Source of the DNA: Chromatiales bacterium
GTDB taxonomy: Bacteria > Pseudomonadota > Gammaproteobacteria > Steroidobacterales > GCA-2729495
DNA length: 52,368 nt
Direction of reading: 5' to 3'
Assembly (NCBI GenBank): GCA_002688175.1
Contig: NZCC01000083.1
Coordinates: forward strand, 1 to 52,368
Shown here: piece by piece, positions 1 through 8,972 of the stretch
Numbering within the stretch: position 1 is the stretch's first letter
How the letters are laid out: every line of letters begins with the position of its first letter
The notes under the pieces: generated by a model
What the model saw: only the letters and a program-made list of their open reading frames with translations
Databases searched by the model: none
Told to the model about the DNA's origin: nothing
Program-made: the position numbers and the translations under genes

Positions 1-258
1 TATATCCTTTTAAAACGCCGCAGGAGCGGCTTTAAGGTTTTGGAAGGGTATACGGACACAAAATACCTTGGACATATCGGGGTACGACGCTGGAAAGTGA
101 TGATCCGGGTGGCCCGGTTGGGTGGTACGCGCACCCGGCATCCATCATCGTTCCACTACGGTGTCGGGGTATTTTTCCGTCAGTTATTCTTCCGAAACCT
201 TAAAGCAGCTTGCTGCGTTTCGGAAGAATAACTGACGGAAAAATACCCTCCAGGGAAA
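1..258. repeat. Nested inverted-repeat element, long copy (left end cut by window)
   Basis: Three hairpins stand in a row. Hairpin 1 has a right arm at 37-67, a left arm visible at 1-16 and a 20-nt loop at 17-36. Its loop carries a small GCCGC/GCGGC hairpin followed by TTTAAG. The central imperfect hairpin pairs 99-111 (GATGAT, CCGGGTG) with 132-149 (CACCCGG, ATCATC). Hairpin 2 has perfect 32-bp arms at 167-198 and 217-248 around an 18-nt loop that has the same design on the other strand (CTTAAA, then GCAG/CTGC). The right end, 239-258, resembles both ends of the copy at 22937-23075. Positions 37-90 are almost identical to 22999-23050. No plausible protein is encoded. It looks like a non-autonomous, MITE-like mobile element or structured repeat. 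I recognise no named family. Confidence 0.8.
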
Positions 259-315
259 GACAAAAAATTAACAACAAAAGCTACTCTCTCAAAGTTATAT
301 AAGAAGCTCCAGCCA

Positions 316-2544
316 CTAGAACAATTCGGTCGGGTCGACATCCACCGACCACCTCGTCTTGCGCGCGGATTTTAGTTCGTCGAGAGCAGGGCGCCACGCA
401 GCCAGGAAATGTTGCAGTTGTCCCCGGGTGTCAGCCTGGATCAGCAGCTGGCCCCGGTAGCGGCCGGAGCGGCGTTCCATCGGGGCTGATGCCGGGCCCA
501 GCCACCTGATGCCGGCGAACCCGCCGGTGTTAATGAGTTGTGCCGCAAGGTCACGCGCCTCATTCAGGAAGGTGAAAGCCGTTTGTCGTTGGGGGGCTTC
601 AGCACGCGTTAGCGCCAGGCAGGTATAAGGCGGCCAGCCGGCTGACTTGCGCTCGTCCAGCGCTTGGTGGGCAAATTGTTCATAGCCTTCTTTAATCAGG
701 GTCATCAGTAGCGGATGTTCGGGAAACAGCGTCTGGATATATACCTCACCCGGTCGGTCACTCCGACCCGCGCGTCCGGCGACCTGGATGAATGACTGGG
801 CAAGCCGCTCGCTGCTGCGAAAATCGGTGCCGAATAATCCCTGGTCAGCATCGATGATGCCGACCATTGTGACATTTGGAAAATCGTGTCCCTTGGTCAG
901 CATCTGGGTGCCGAGCAGGATTCGTGCTGCACCACTGCGGACCAGTTTGAGGCGGCGCTCGATTTCACCCTTGCGCCGCGTAGTGTCACGATCAATACGG
1001 ATGATGTGGTGTGGTGCGAACAATTCCTGCAACGCCTGTTCGAGTCGTTCAGTGCCCTGACCTACCGGCAGCAGATCCGGCTCGTGACAGGCCACGCATT
1101 CATGCGGTACGGCGTGCTCGGCACCACAGTGGTGACAGATCAGCCGGGCGCGGCGTTGGTGGAATACGAGGCGGGCATCACAGCGACGGCATTCAACGAG
1201 CTGACCGCAGCTGGTACACATCATGCTCGGCGCGAAGCCGCGGCGATTCAGGTATAAAAGTACCTGGCCGTCGTCGGCCAGGTGGCGGGCGATGGCGATG
1301 CGTAATGGATCTGTCAGGCCATCTTTGCAAGGTTGGTTGCGCAGGTCGATCAATTTGACTTTGGGTTGGCGCGCATTGCCGGGACGCTTCGGTAAGCGCA
1401 GTTTTGTGTAACGGTTTGCATTGACGTTTTCGAGCGACTCGAATGATGGCGTTGCCGAGCCGAGCACGATAGGTATGTCGAGCTGGCGCGCACGCCAGAC
1501 TGCGAGGTCGCGGGCTGAGTAGCGAAAGCCGTCTTGCTGCTTCAGTGATGCATCGTGTTCCTCGTCAATGATAATGAGTCCGGGATTCGATAGCGGCGTA
1601 AAAATGGCTGAGCGTGTTCCAATGATGACGCCGGCACTGCCGTTACGAGCCATTCGCCAGGCCATGAGTCGCTCCGTGTCATTCAGGCCGGAATGCAGGA
1701 CCGCGATGTTACTGGCGAGGCGACGTCGGAAACGGTCAACGAGTTGTGGTGTCAGGCCAATTTCGGGGACCAGCAGCAGGCTCTGGCGACCACGTTCGAG
1801 TTCAAGTTCGATGCAGCGCAAATAGACTTCAGTCTTACCACTGCCCGTCACGCCCTCAAGCAGGAAAGCGGCAAAGCCACTTGCAGCAGTGATGGCCTCG
1901 ATAGCCCGACGCTGGTCATCGGTCGCTGCCAGCGGTGCCTCGATGTTGTGGTCACTACGAGCGGAAGGTCTGACTTTTTGTTCGGTCACTTCGAGCAGAG
2001 TTTTGCTAACGAGTTTTGCGGCGGCTGTTCGCCACGTTTTGCCGGCCGCTGACAGCACGGTTGCATCAGCACCATCTACCCTGGTCAGGAGCAGCTCGAT
2101 AATGCGGGCCTGCACCGGCGCCCGTTTCGCCAGGGTTTCAATGGCCACAGTTCGGCCGGGTTCGGTTACGCGCCAGATCATTTCAGTTGCATCAACAGCG
2201 CCACCAGCGCGTAGCAGTTTGGGCAGTGCTGCAGCAATGACTTCGCCCGGTGCGTGGCGGTAATAATCAGCCGCCCATTCGAGTAAGGCCATGAGATGCT
2301 CATCGAGCAACGGTTCGGCATCGATGATGCGAATTGCTTTCCTGAGTTTCGTCGCCGGGACGGGTGAAGTGTCGGTCATGGCAACGATGACCCCGATGCG
2401 GGTTTTTTTCCCGAATGGCACGATGATGCGTTTACCACGGCCCGGGACCGGCAGATCGTCACCTGCCCCGCAGTCCGGCCAGCGATAATCGAACAGCCGC
2501 AGTAAAGGGGTGGCCAGGCCAACGCGCAAAATTTGTCCTGTCAT
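316..2544 (-). CDS. priA: Primosomal protein N' (PriA), replication restart helicase
   Basis: PriA is a 3'-5' superfamily 2 DNA helicase that reloads the replisome at abandoned forks. The 742-residue product has an N-terminal DNA-binding region and Walker A GVTGSGKT near residues 231-238. DEEH is at 327-330. Eight zinc-binding cysteines lie at 443-486 in four CxxC pairs, and the C-terminal helicase motifs include QVAGRAGR. I chose the ATG at 2544 because it gives the family's usual length. A start at 2628 would add 28 residues encoded by the DnaA-box repeat. No strong ribosome site is visible. Downstream lies the repeat element at 1-258. DnaA boxes immediately upstream suggest replication-linked control, which is inference. 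Confidence 0.95.
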   Translation of the reverse strand: MTGQILRVGLATPLLRLFDYRWPDCGAGDDLPVPGRGKRIIVPFGKKTRIGVIVAMTDTSPVPATKLRKAIRIIDAEPLLDEHLMALLEWAADYYRHAPGEVIAAALPKLLRAGGAVDATEMIWRVTEPGRTVAIETLAKRAPVQARIIELLLTRVDGADATVLSAAGKTWRTAAAKLVSKTLLEVTEQKVRPSARSDHNIEAPLAATDDQRRAIEAITAASGFAAFLLEGVTGSGKTEVYLRCIELELERGRQSLLLVPEIGLTPQLVDRFRRRLASNIAVLHSGLNDTERLMAWRMARNGSAGVIIGTRSAIFTPLSNPGLIIIDEEHDASLKQQDGFRYSARDLAVWRARQLDIPIVLGSATPSFESLENVNANRYTKLRLPKRPGNARQPKVKLIDLRNQPCKDGLTDPLRIAIARHLADDGQVLLYLNRRGFAPSMMCTSCGQLVECRRCDARLVFHQRRARLICHHCGAEHAVPHECVACHEPDLLPVGQGTERLEQALQELFAPHHIIRIDRDTTRRKGEIERRLKLVRSGAARILLGTQMLTKGHDFPNVTMVGIIDADQGLFGTDFRSSERLAQSFIQVAGRAGRSDRPGEVYIQTLFPEHPLLMTLIKEGYEQFAHQALDERKSAGWPPYTCLALTRAEAPQRQTAFTFLNEARDLAAQLINTGGFAGIRWLGPASAPMERRSGRYRGQLLIQADTRGQLQHFLAAWRPALDELKSARKTRWSVDVDPTELF

Positions 2545-2558
2545 GCCGTTAGACCGGG

Positions 2559-2593
2559 TTGTCCACAATAACTGTGGATAAAACTGTGGATAA
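2559..2593. promoter_or_regulatory. Cluster of three DnaA boxes upstream of priA
   Basis: Two exact copies of the consensus box TTATCCACA, read on the minus strand, lie at 2573-2581 and 2585-2593 with a 12-bp period. A one-mismatch box in the opposite orientation, TTGTCCACA, is at 2559-2567. They start 15 bp upstream of the priA ATG. This arrangement is typical of DnaA-bound regulatory regions or origins. The 450-bp gene-free stretch to the right is AT-rich and holds several GATC sites and a further box at 2756. Confidence 0.75.
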
Positions 2594-2755
2594 TGCGCTG
2601 GGACAGGGCCGAATTCCGCATTGCACATTTGGCTGATTCATTCTGATTAAAAAATGATCGATACGGTAATAATACAAATAATACATATAGTTAGAGTTCA
2701 TTATTGAACTACTGCACGGCAAAAACCTGCTAAGGCCATGTCGTTATTGAAACCT

Positions 2756-2764
2756 TGTGTATAA
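2756..2764. promoter_or_regulatory. Fourth DnaA box in the priA-pntB intergenic region
   Basis: On the minus strand this reads TTATACACA, an exact match to the TTATNCACA consensus. It lies about 160 bp from the three-box cluster, beyond an AT-rich stretch (about 2640-2715). GATC sites occur near 2656, 2793, 2820 and 2834. A single box could occur by chance. Its proximity to the cluster is what makes it notable. Confidence 0.5.
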
Positions 2765-2862
2765 GTAGCGTCATATGCCGGAAAAATTTACGGATCGATG
2801 GCAACGAATCGGGTGGTCGATCGTTTTATAGCAGATCGGGACACGTTTTGAGCGGTTGATTT

Positions 2863-2903
2863 TTGTTGCCCCAAAAATGAAACAAGCCCCTGACAGGGGC
2901 TTG
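2863..2903 (-). terminator. Rho-independent terminator, probably of the pntAB operon
   Basis: A perfect 9-bp stem (CAAGCCCCT/AGGGGCTTG) with loop GAC lies at 2883-2903. On the minus strand it is followed by TTTCATTTTT, a U-rich tract. On the plus strand no T run follows. It is about 180 bp beyond the pntB stop, so the transcript would have a long 3' tail. A smaller hairpin (CTCGA/TCGAG, near 2947-2959) lies inside that tail. Confidence 0.6.
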
Positions 2904-3081
2904 CTGAGCGACGCGAAAGAAACGGTACAAATGCGCCCGCACCTAGCTCGAAAATCGAGACTTTTATTGTTGCAGACGCACCTGTAACCGAGCGTATAAA
3001 TTAACGATTCGAAAGACCAATGGCCTTGATCAAGCTCTCACTTTTCATGACAGGAATTACACAAAAGCTTTTTAACATAGG

Positions 3082-4491
3082 TTATAAATCTCCGAGCACC
3101 TTATCCAGGCTCTCGCGCGCATCACCGAACAGCATCTGCGTATTATCAAGGAAGAATAGTGGATTTTGTACGCCGGCATAGCCGGTCGCCATGCTGCGTT
3201 TGAGAACGATTGTCGTTCCACCTTTCCAGCACTCGAGTACCGGCATACCGGCGATCGGGCTGTCCGGATCGGTTAACGCCGATGGGTTAACAATATCGTT
3301 GGCGCCGATAATGACGGAGACATCGACATCCGGAAAGTCATCATTGATCTCATCCATCTCGAACACGATGTCATACGGGACTCGTGCCTCGGCCAGCAGT
3401 ACATTCATATGGCCGGGCATGCGTCCGGCAACCGGGTGAATGCCAAAACGCACATTCACGCCTCTGTCACGCAGCTTGCGGGTAATTTCGTGAACGATAT
3501 GTTGCGCCTGTGCGACTGCCATGCCGTAACCCGGAATGATCATGACTTCTTTGGCATTCTTCATCAGCTCAGCTGTTGCCACCGCATCGATCTGCACAGC
3601 TTCGCCCTGATCTTCTCCGCCACCACTGCTCGCAGAGCCGCTGGTGGTGCCGAAGCCGCCGGCAATAACGGCTAGAAACTTACGGTTCATTGCCCGGCAC
3701 ATGATAAAGCTAAGGATAGCGCCGCTACTGCCGACCAGTGCGCCGGTCACGATCAACAGATCGTTGCTCAGCATGAATCCGGTCGCTGATGCGGCCCAGC
3801 CCGAATAACTGTTCAGCATCGATACAACAACCGGCATGTCGGCGCCACCGATTGCCATGACCATATGCACACCGAAGGCCAGCGCAATAGCCGTCATGCT
3901 TAACAGCGACAGCGTGCCGCCACCGGCTGCCGACTGCTCGACAAATGACGAGCCAATCCAGATTGTGATCAGTAACAGACCCAGGTTCAGCCAGTGACGA
4001 GCAGGCAATAGCATTGCGTTGCCGCTGATCTTGCCACTGAGTTTGCCGAATGCGATGACCGACCCGGAGAAGGTCACCGCGCCGATCAGGATACCGATAT
4101 AGATCTCGATATCATGAATCGTCTTTTCAACCCCGGTGAAGTGCACGCTTGTATCGGAAAAACTGGCAAAGCCGACGAATACGGCGGCCATTCCGACCAG
4201 GCTGTGCAGTATCGCAACAAGCTCCGGCATTTGTGTCATCTGAACGCGCTTGGCGAGCGTGAGACCGATTATGGCGCCGATCACCAGGGCGACTATCAGG
4301 AGCATGTAATTGTCTGTGACAACACCGAACACTGTAACCAGCAATGCCAGGCCCATGCCGGTCATGCCGTAGACGTTACCACGGCGGGCAGTTTCCGGAT
4401 TACTCAGGCCCCCGAGCGCAAGGATAAATAAGACGATTGCGCCGATATAGGCGACGGTGACAACTCCCGATGGGATTAGGGCTCCCGACAT
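3082..4491 (-). CDS. pntB: NAD(P) transhydrogenase subunit beta
   Basis: This is the beta subunit of the proton-translocating transhydrogenase of the inner membrane. It moves hydride between NADH and NADP+ using the proton gradient. The 469-residue protein has about nine hydrophobic helices in its first two thirds. A C-terminal NADP-binding domain III follows, with the family segment [14 protein letters not shown] and the later stretch [11 protein letters not shown]. Length matches the family (about 460). It lies 9 bp downstream of pntA in the same orientation, so the two subunits should be co-translated in one operon. Confidence 0.97.
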   Translation of the reverse strand: MSGALIPSGVVTVAYIGAIVLFILALGGLSNPETARRGNVYGMTGMGLALLVTVFGVVTDNYMLLIVALVIGAIIGLTLAKRVQMTQMPELVAILHSLVGMAAVFVGFASFSDTSVHFTGVEKTIHDIEIYIGILIGAVTFSGSVIAFGKLSGKISGNAMLLPARHWLNLGLLLITIWIGSSFVEQSAAGGGTLSLLSMTAIALAFGVHMVMAIGGADMPVVVSMLNSYSGWAASATGFMLSNDLLIVTGALVGSSGAILSFIMCRAMNRKFLAVIAGGFGTTSGSASSGGGEDQGEAVQIDAVATAELMKNAKEVMIIPGYGMAVAQAQHIVHEITRKLRDRGVNVRFGIHPVAGRMPGHMNVLLAEARVPYDIVFEMDEINDDFPDVDVSVIIGANDIVNPSALTDPDSPIAGMPVLECWKGGTTIVLKRSMATGYAGVQNPLFFLDNTQMLFGDARESLDKVLGDL

Positions 4492-4500
4492 GACTGGTTC

Positions 4501-6054
4501 CTACTTTCTGAACATGTTGAGCATGCGACGCGTAACCGCGAAGCCGCCGAAAATATTGATGCTGGCAATCAGTATCGTGACGCCGGCCAATAACGTGATC
4601 CAGGTTTCATCCGAACTGATCTGCAACAATGCGCCGATAATAATGATGCTACTGATCGCATTCGTGACGCTCATCAGGGGCGTATGCAGTGCTGCGGTGA
4701 CATTCCAGATGACCATGTAACCGATGAAACACGAGAGTACGAACACCGTGAAATGGGTCATGAACGAGGGTGGCGCCACGAGGCCGAGACCAAATAGTGC
4801 GAGTGCACCTGCGCCAAATGTCAAAATCGGGCCAACCAGGCTCGGTTTCTTGGCTTCCGGTTGAGGAATCGCGGCCGGCTCCTCCTTTTTCGGTGGCGGG
4901 GCCGCGGATAGTTTCGGTGCTGGTGGTGGCCAGGTGATCTGCCCCTGGTTGACGACGGTCGTGCCGCGCACGACTTCATCTTCCATATCGACAACCAGCT
5001 GACCGTCCTTCTCAGGACACATATCCGTCAACAGGTGACGAAGATTCGTTGCATAGAGCTGACTGGATTGAGCAGCAAGCCGACTCGGCAGGTCGGTGTA
5101 ACCGATCAGGGTGACGTCGTGTTTTACCACGACTTTACCGGCTTCGGTCAGTTTGCAGTTGCCGCCCTGCTCGGCGGCAAGATCAACAATGACACTGCCG
5201 GGCTTCATCGATTCGACCATGTCGGCCAGGATCAGTTCGGGGGCGGGTTTGCCCGGAATCAGGGCTGTCGTGATGATGATGTCGACTTCCCTGGCCTGTT
5301 CGGCGAATAATGCCATTTCAGCGGCAATAAATTCGTCACTCATTACTTTTGCGTAGCCGCCGCCACCCGAGCCTTCCTCTTCGAAGTCGAGCAGCAGGAA
5401 TTCTCCATCCATGCTCTCAACCTGTTCCTTGACCTCGGGCCGGGTATCGAAGGCACGGACGATCGCCCCCATACTTTTTGCGGCACCAATCGCGGCCAGA
5501 CCGGCAACACCGGCTCCGATGACCAGCACCTTGGCAGGCGGCACCTTTCCGGCAGCAGTGATCTGACCGGTGAAGAAACGTCCAAAGTGTTGTGCGGCTT
5601 CGACAATGGCGCGGTAACCAGCAATATTAGCCATCGAGCTGAGCGCATCGAGTTTTTGTGCGCGCGAGATGCGCGGGATGCTATCCATCGCCAGCGCAGT
5701 AACTTTTTTGGCGGCCAGGGTGTCGAGCATGGCAAGATTCTGGCCAGGCCAGAGGAAACTGATCAGTACCTGGCCCTCGTGTAATAATTCGAGTTCATCG
5801 ATATTCAGGCTCGGATGCAATTCGGGTCCGCGTACCTTCATGATGATATCGCTGCCGGACCAAAGCTCGCGGGTGTCGTTGACGATCTCGACGCCGGCTT
5901 CGGCGTACACCGAGTCGGCATAGTTGGCCGGTACGCCGGCACCCGCCTCGAGTGCGATGGAAAAGCCGAGCTTTTGTAACTGGGCGGCGACATCGGGGGT
6001 CGTTGCTACCCGCTTCTCGCCAGCATGAACTTCTCTTGGTATACCTATTTTCAT
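4501..6054 (-). CDS. pntA: NAD(P) transhydrogenase subunit alpha
   Basis: The alpha subunit binds NAD(H) and contributes membrane helices to the proton channel. The 517-residue protein starts MKIGIPREV. It has the alanine-dehydrogenase-like domain I with Rossmann motif GAGVAGLAA, followed by a Pro/Ala/Lys-rich linker and four C-terminal hydrophobic helices. This is the fused E. coli-type architecture rather than the split alpha1/alpha2 type. The ATG at 6054 is preceded by a good ribosome site (GAAGGAA). A longer frame to 6108 adds residues without family similarity. It leads the pntAB operon. Confidence 0.97.
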   Translation of the reverse strand: MKIGIPREVHAGEKRVATTPDVAAQLQKLGFSIALEAGAGVPANYADSVYAEAGVEIVNDTRELWSGSDIIMKVRGPELHPSLNIDELELLHEGQVLISFLWPGQNLAMLDTLAAKKVTALAMDSIPRISRAQKLDALSSMANIAGYRAIVEAAQHFGRFFTGQITAAGKVPPAKVLVIGAGVAGLAAIGAAKSMGAIVRAFDTRPEVKEQVESMDGEFLLLDFEEEGSGGGGYAKVMSDEFIAAEMALFAEQAREVDIIITTALIPGKPAPELILADMVESMKPGSVIVDLAAEQGGNCKLTEAGKVVVKHDVTLIGYTDLPSRLAAQSSQLYATNLRHLLTDMCPEKDGQLVVDMEDEVVRGTTVVNQGQITWPPPAPKLSAAPPPKKEEPAAIPQPEAKKPSLVGPILTFGAGALALFGLGLVAPPSFMTHFTVFVLSCFIGYMVIWNVTAALHTPLMSVTNAISSIIIIGALLQISSDETWITLLAGVTILIASINIFGGFAVTRRMLNMFRK

Positions 6055-6265
6055 AATTTCCTTCTTTCCTGACCTTATTCTGGGCCCGCTTTTCTCAGCC
6101 GGAATCACTTACGGGGATCCCGCGCCAACCTGTCATATTTTGAGTGCGACTTTTGCCCGTGAACCAATTGAGAGTCAAGTCAGATAAAACCCTTATGAAT
6201 GGCCAAAATCAGGCTCTCGCGGCATGCTTCTGGCCCTGTAGTACGAATATTATATTTTTCTCGGA

Positions 6266-6286
6266 AACTCTATGATATACAGAGTT
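6266..6286. promoter_or_regulatory. Short inverted repeat between pntA and the HNH gene
   Basis: AACTCT and AGAGTT flank a 9-bp AT-rich centre, 49 bp before the probable HNH start. It sits in a 280-bp divergent intergenic region (6055-6334) that must hold promoters for both directions. An operator is possible. It does not fit the LexA box, because the required CTG and spacing are missing. Low certainty. Confidence 0.25.
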
Positions 6287-6334
6287 CAGGTCGATTCGAT
6301 ACCCACAAGTATAAATTGGTTCGGTCGAGTAAAA

Positions 6335-6994
6335 ATGATGTTCTCACAACAAGCACAATCAGGAGATTTCTCACTGCAGGTCCTGCGTACAGACGTTGCG
6401 GGCATGCCGCTTGAGTGGATCGATTATCGTGATGCTGTCCGTCTGTACCATACGGATCAGGTTGCCTATGCGTGTGGTTCCCTGTTATACCGCGTGCGTG
6501 GTGGCTATAACGCCGTTACCGGCCAGCGCAGCACGGTCGATGTAAATTCTATTATTGCCACCGTCGGCAAGTCGTCAGGGGGCCCCGAATTACGCGATCG
6601 CTATGTTCCGCCCCTCAATAACAAGACACTGTTTAAGCGCGATGCCAGCCTGTGCCTGTATTGTGGCGGACATTTTCTGACCCGTGATCTGACCCGTGAC
6701 CATGTTCGCCCGGTCAGCCAGGGGGGTACCGACAAGTGGCGCAACGTCGTTACCGCGTGCCGCCGGTGTAATAACCACAAGGGGGGCAGGACGCCGGAGC
6801 AGGCCGGCATGGAACTGATCGCCGTTCCGTTTACACCGACCTATGCCGAGTATATTTATCTGAAGGGACGCCGGGTTCTTGCCGACCAGATGGAGTTCCT
6901 GCTTGCGCATATTTCCCGATCCAGTCCGCTACGGGCGCGGCTGGTTATTACGCTGAATGAAGGTATTGGGCAGCATCGGGAAATTCATGATTGA
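6335..6994 (+). CDS. HNH endonuclease family protein
   Basis: The 219-residue protein has a C-terminal HNH domain. A CxxC pair (CLYCGG) leads into DHVRPVSQGG, which supplies the catalytic His, then CRRCNNHKGG closes the zinc site and provides the Asn and His. The N-terminal half (VLRTDVAGMPLEWIDY) is the conserved front of a stand-alone HNH family common in proteobacteria. The product is probably a DNA nuclease of unknown biological role. The frame is open back to 6272, but the two ATGs at 6335 and 6338 fit the family start better. It is not flanked by a methylase or mobile genes. Confidence 0.85.
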   Translation: MMFSQQAQSGDFSLQVLRTDVAGMPLEWIDYRDAVRLYHTDQVAYACGSLLYRVRGGYNAVTGQRSTVDVNSIIATVGKSSGGPELRDRYVPPLNNKTLFKRDASLCLYCGGHFLTRDLTRDHVRPVSQGGTDKWRNVVTACRRCNNHKGGRTPEQAGMELIAVPFTPTYAEYIYLKGRRVLADQMEFLLAHISRSSPLRARLVITLNEGIGQHREIHD

Positions 6995-7024
6995 TCCGGG
7001 GTGGCTCCGAGCCCTTAATTGACA

Positions 7025-7049
7025 CTTTCCCTGGCCGGCCTTTTCCGTC
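7025..7049. repeat. Possible relic of the repeat-element end
   Basis: CTTTCCCTGG is followed by two bases, GG, two bases, TTTT and CCGTC. This matches, with one deleted base, the outer end of hairpin 2 in the long copy (234-258 read in reverse). The first 20 positions also follow the left end of the copy at 22936-22955. No second end is visible, so it may be a decayed solo end or coincidence. It lies between the HNH gene and the VWA gene. A weak GCCGG/CCGGC stem with TCCTTTT after it could serve as the HNH gene's terminator. Confidence 0.35.
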
Positions 7050-7152
7050 CGGCTCCTTTTCATTATTTCTGCAAACCTTAACCCCATCTGTCGTGTTGGT
7101 GCGTTTATAACCGACGTAAACCAATGAAACTGGACGATGGAGGTCTGGGACC

Positions 7153-8946
7153 ATGAAATTATGTCAATTAGATAACCTGCGGCATGCCACCAATACAGTC
7201 GTTGTGCTGTTATTGCTGGCCGCGTGCAGCGGGCCGCGTAATGAATCCTCTACGGGGCAAAAATCGGTTGATGCCGAGTCGGATTCCAGGCTTGTGCAGT
7301 CGATTGATTCTGTAGGAGAGATACCAGTACCCCCTGTCGAGCACGGTCCCGCGAGTGGTCGGTTGGTCGTTCAGGAGGAAGTAGTCACAGCCCACTCGAA
7401 GCTGGCCGAACGGAAGGATATACCGATGGCTGCCGCGAGCCGCTTGAAGTCCAGGGACTCTGTTTATCCGGTACAGCTGTCGTTGCAATATTCCGTTGCA
7501 TCGCCCGATCGGGAAAACTATGCCCACGTCGAACAAAATCCGCTGCGACTCGTTAGTGAGCAGCCCGTGTCGACGTTCGGTTTCGATGTTGATACGGGTG
7601 CCTACTCGAATGTGCGCCGGTTCCTGAACAGTGGATCATTGCCGCCACAGGATGCCGTGCGAACCGAAGAATTGATCAATTATTTCGCTTATGACTATCC
7701 GCTTCCGGATAGCAAGGAGGTTCCTTTCAGCGTCACAACTGAGACGGCACCGGCACCGTGGAATCCGGATAAGGTCCTGATGCGGATAGGAATAAAGGGC
7801 TTCGAAGTGCCGGCAGCGGCGCGCCCGGCTGCCAATCTCGTGTTCCTTGTCGACGTGTCAGGATCCATGAATTCACCGCAAAAATTACCGCTGCTGGTGA
7901 ATGCGCTGAAGTTGCTGACAAGACAAATGACCCACCAGGATCGGGTATCGATGGTGGTTTATGCCGGTTCTTCCGGGGTTGTCCTGGGGCCTACATCGGG
8001 CATTGAGCAGGCGACAATTCTGGGTGCGCTCGAACGTCTGCAGGCCGGCGGCAGCACTAACGGTGCGAGCGGTATTCGGCTCGCCTATCAAATGGCTGAG
8101 CAGGCATTTATCAACGGTGGCATTAATCGCGTCATGCTCGCGACCGATGGAGATTTTAATGTGGGTACGGTCGATTTCAATGCGCTGATCGATATCGTCG
8201 AACGGTACAGAAAGAAAAATATTTCACTGACGACACTTGGCTTTGGATCCGGCAACTATAACGATCACCTGATGGAGCAACTGGCGGATGCCGGTAATGG
8301 CAACCATGCGTATATCGATACCTTGAATGAAGGCCGCAAGGTGCTCGTGGAACAACTGACGGGTACGTTGCTCACTATTGCCAGTGACGTTAAGATTCAG
8401 GTCGAGTTCAATCCTGCAGTTGTCGCGGAGTATCGCTTGATTGGTTATGAGAATCGGTTGCTGCGTCGTGAAGATTTCAATAACGACAAGGTTGATGCCG
8501 GGGAAATCGGTGCTGGTCACACGGTAACTGCGTTGTATGAACTCGCACTGCAGGACAGTAAAGCGCGGCTGGTCGATCCGTTGCGCTATACCCAACAGCA
8601 GGAAAAAAGTCATAGTCAGGCGGATGAGCTGGCCTTTGTTCGTTTGCGTTATAAGGCGCCCGGCGGCTCCAGGAGTCGGCTGATCGAGCAGCCGGTTCAG
8701 GTGGCCGATATCGAGACATTCGCTGTGGCAGGTGACGAGTTTCGGTTTGCCACGGCGGTGGCTGCATTTGGTCAGTTGCTTTCGGGTGGTGAGTATGTCG
8801 GTAATTATGAGTTGGCCGATGTTGCCGAATTGGCTGCCGGGGCGCGCGGCGATGATCCGTTTGGTTACCGTGGGGAGTTTCTCGGTCTTGTCAGGCTGGC
8901 TGACTCTCTGACACCGCAGGGCCTTCGAGTCTCCCAGGAGTTTTGA
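7153..8946 (+). CDS. VWA-domain lipoprotein, YfbK family
   Basis: The 597-residue protein has a type II signal peptide ending in lipobox LLAAC, so it should be lipid-anchored outside the cytoplasm. A YfbK N-terminal region precedes a von Willebrand factor A domain whose metal site DVSGS starts at residue 234. The domain includes the later ATDGDFNVG loop. A C-terminal DUF3520-type region ends the protein. Substrate or partner is unknown. GGAGG lies about 10 bp upstream of the ATG. It overlaps or abuts the sigma-factor gene, so the three genes to 10399 form an operon. VWA proteins of this class are often paired with ECF sigma systems, which suggests an envelope-sensing role (inference). Confidence 0.9.
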   Translation: MKLCQLDNLRHATNTVVVLLLLAACSGPRNESSTGQKSVDAESDSRLVQSIDSVGEIPVPPVEHGPASGRLVVQEEVVTAHSKLAERKDIPMAAASRLKSRDSVYPVQLSLQYSVASPDRENYAHVEQNPLRLVSEQPVSTFGFDVDTGAYSNVRRFLNSGSLPPQDAVRTEELINYFAYDYPLPDSKEVPFSVTTETAPAPWNPDKVLMRIGIKGFEVPAAARPAANLVFLVDVSGSMNSPQKLPLLVNALKLLTRQMTHQDRVSMVVYAGSSGVVLGPTSGIEQATILGALERLQAGGSTNGASGIRLAYQMAEQAFINGGINRVMLATDGDFNVGTVDFNALIDIVERYRKKNISLTTLGFGSGNYNDHLMEQLADAGNGNHAYIDTLNEGRKVLVEQLTGTLLTIASDVKIQVEFNPAVVAEYRLIGYENRLLRREDFNNDKVDAGEIGAGHTVTALYELALQDSKARLVDPLRYTQQQEKSHSQADELAFVRLRYKAPGGSRSRLIEQPVQVADIETFAVAGDEFRFATAVAAFGQLLSGGEYVGNYELADVAELAAGARGDDPFGYRGEFLGLVRLADSLTPQGLRVSQEF

Positions 8947-8972
8947 AAAACCCTGCGACCTCATTTTCCCTT

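Noticed and set aside
40-231. Short ORFs in both repeat copies share the peptide EGYTDTKYLGHI
   Set aside because: The similarity is explained by the DNA repeat (37-90 and 22999-23050). The frames are short, overlap hairpins, and the second merely runs through the end of the FAH gene in another frame.
1011-2263. Several plus-strand ORFs opposite priA
   Set aside because: They are antisense shadows of a clear PriA coding frame and show no recognisable protein features.
2545-2903. Chromosomal origin oriC
   Set aside because: DnaA boxes and AT-richness are suggestive, but gene orientation does not diverge here and no usual oriC neighbours are present. Kept only as a DnaA-box cluster.
6266-6286. 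LexA (SOS) box upstream of the HNH gene
   Set aside because: The left half lacks the CTG and the spacing is nine rather than ten, so it is listed only as an unassigned inverted repeat.
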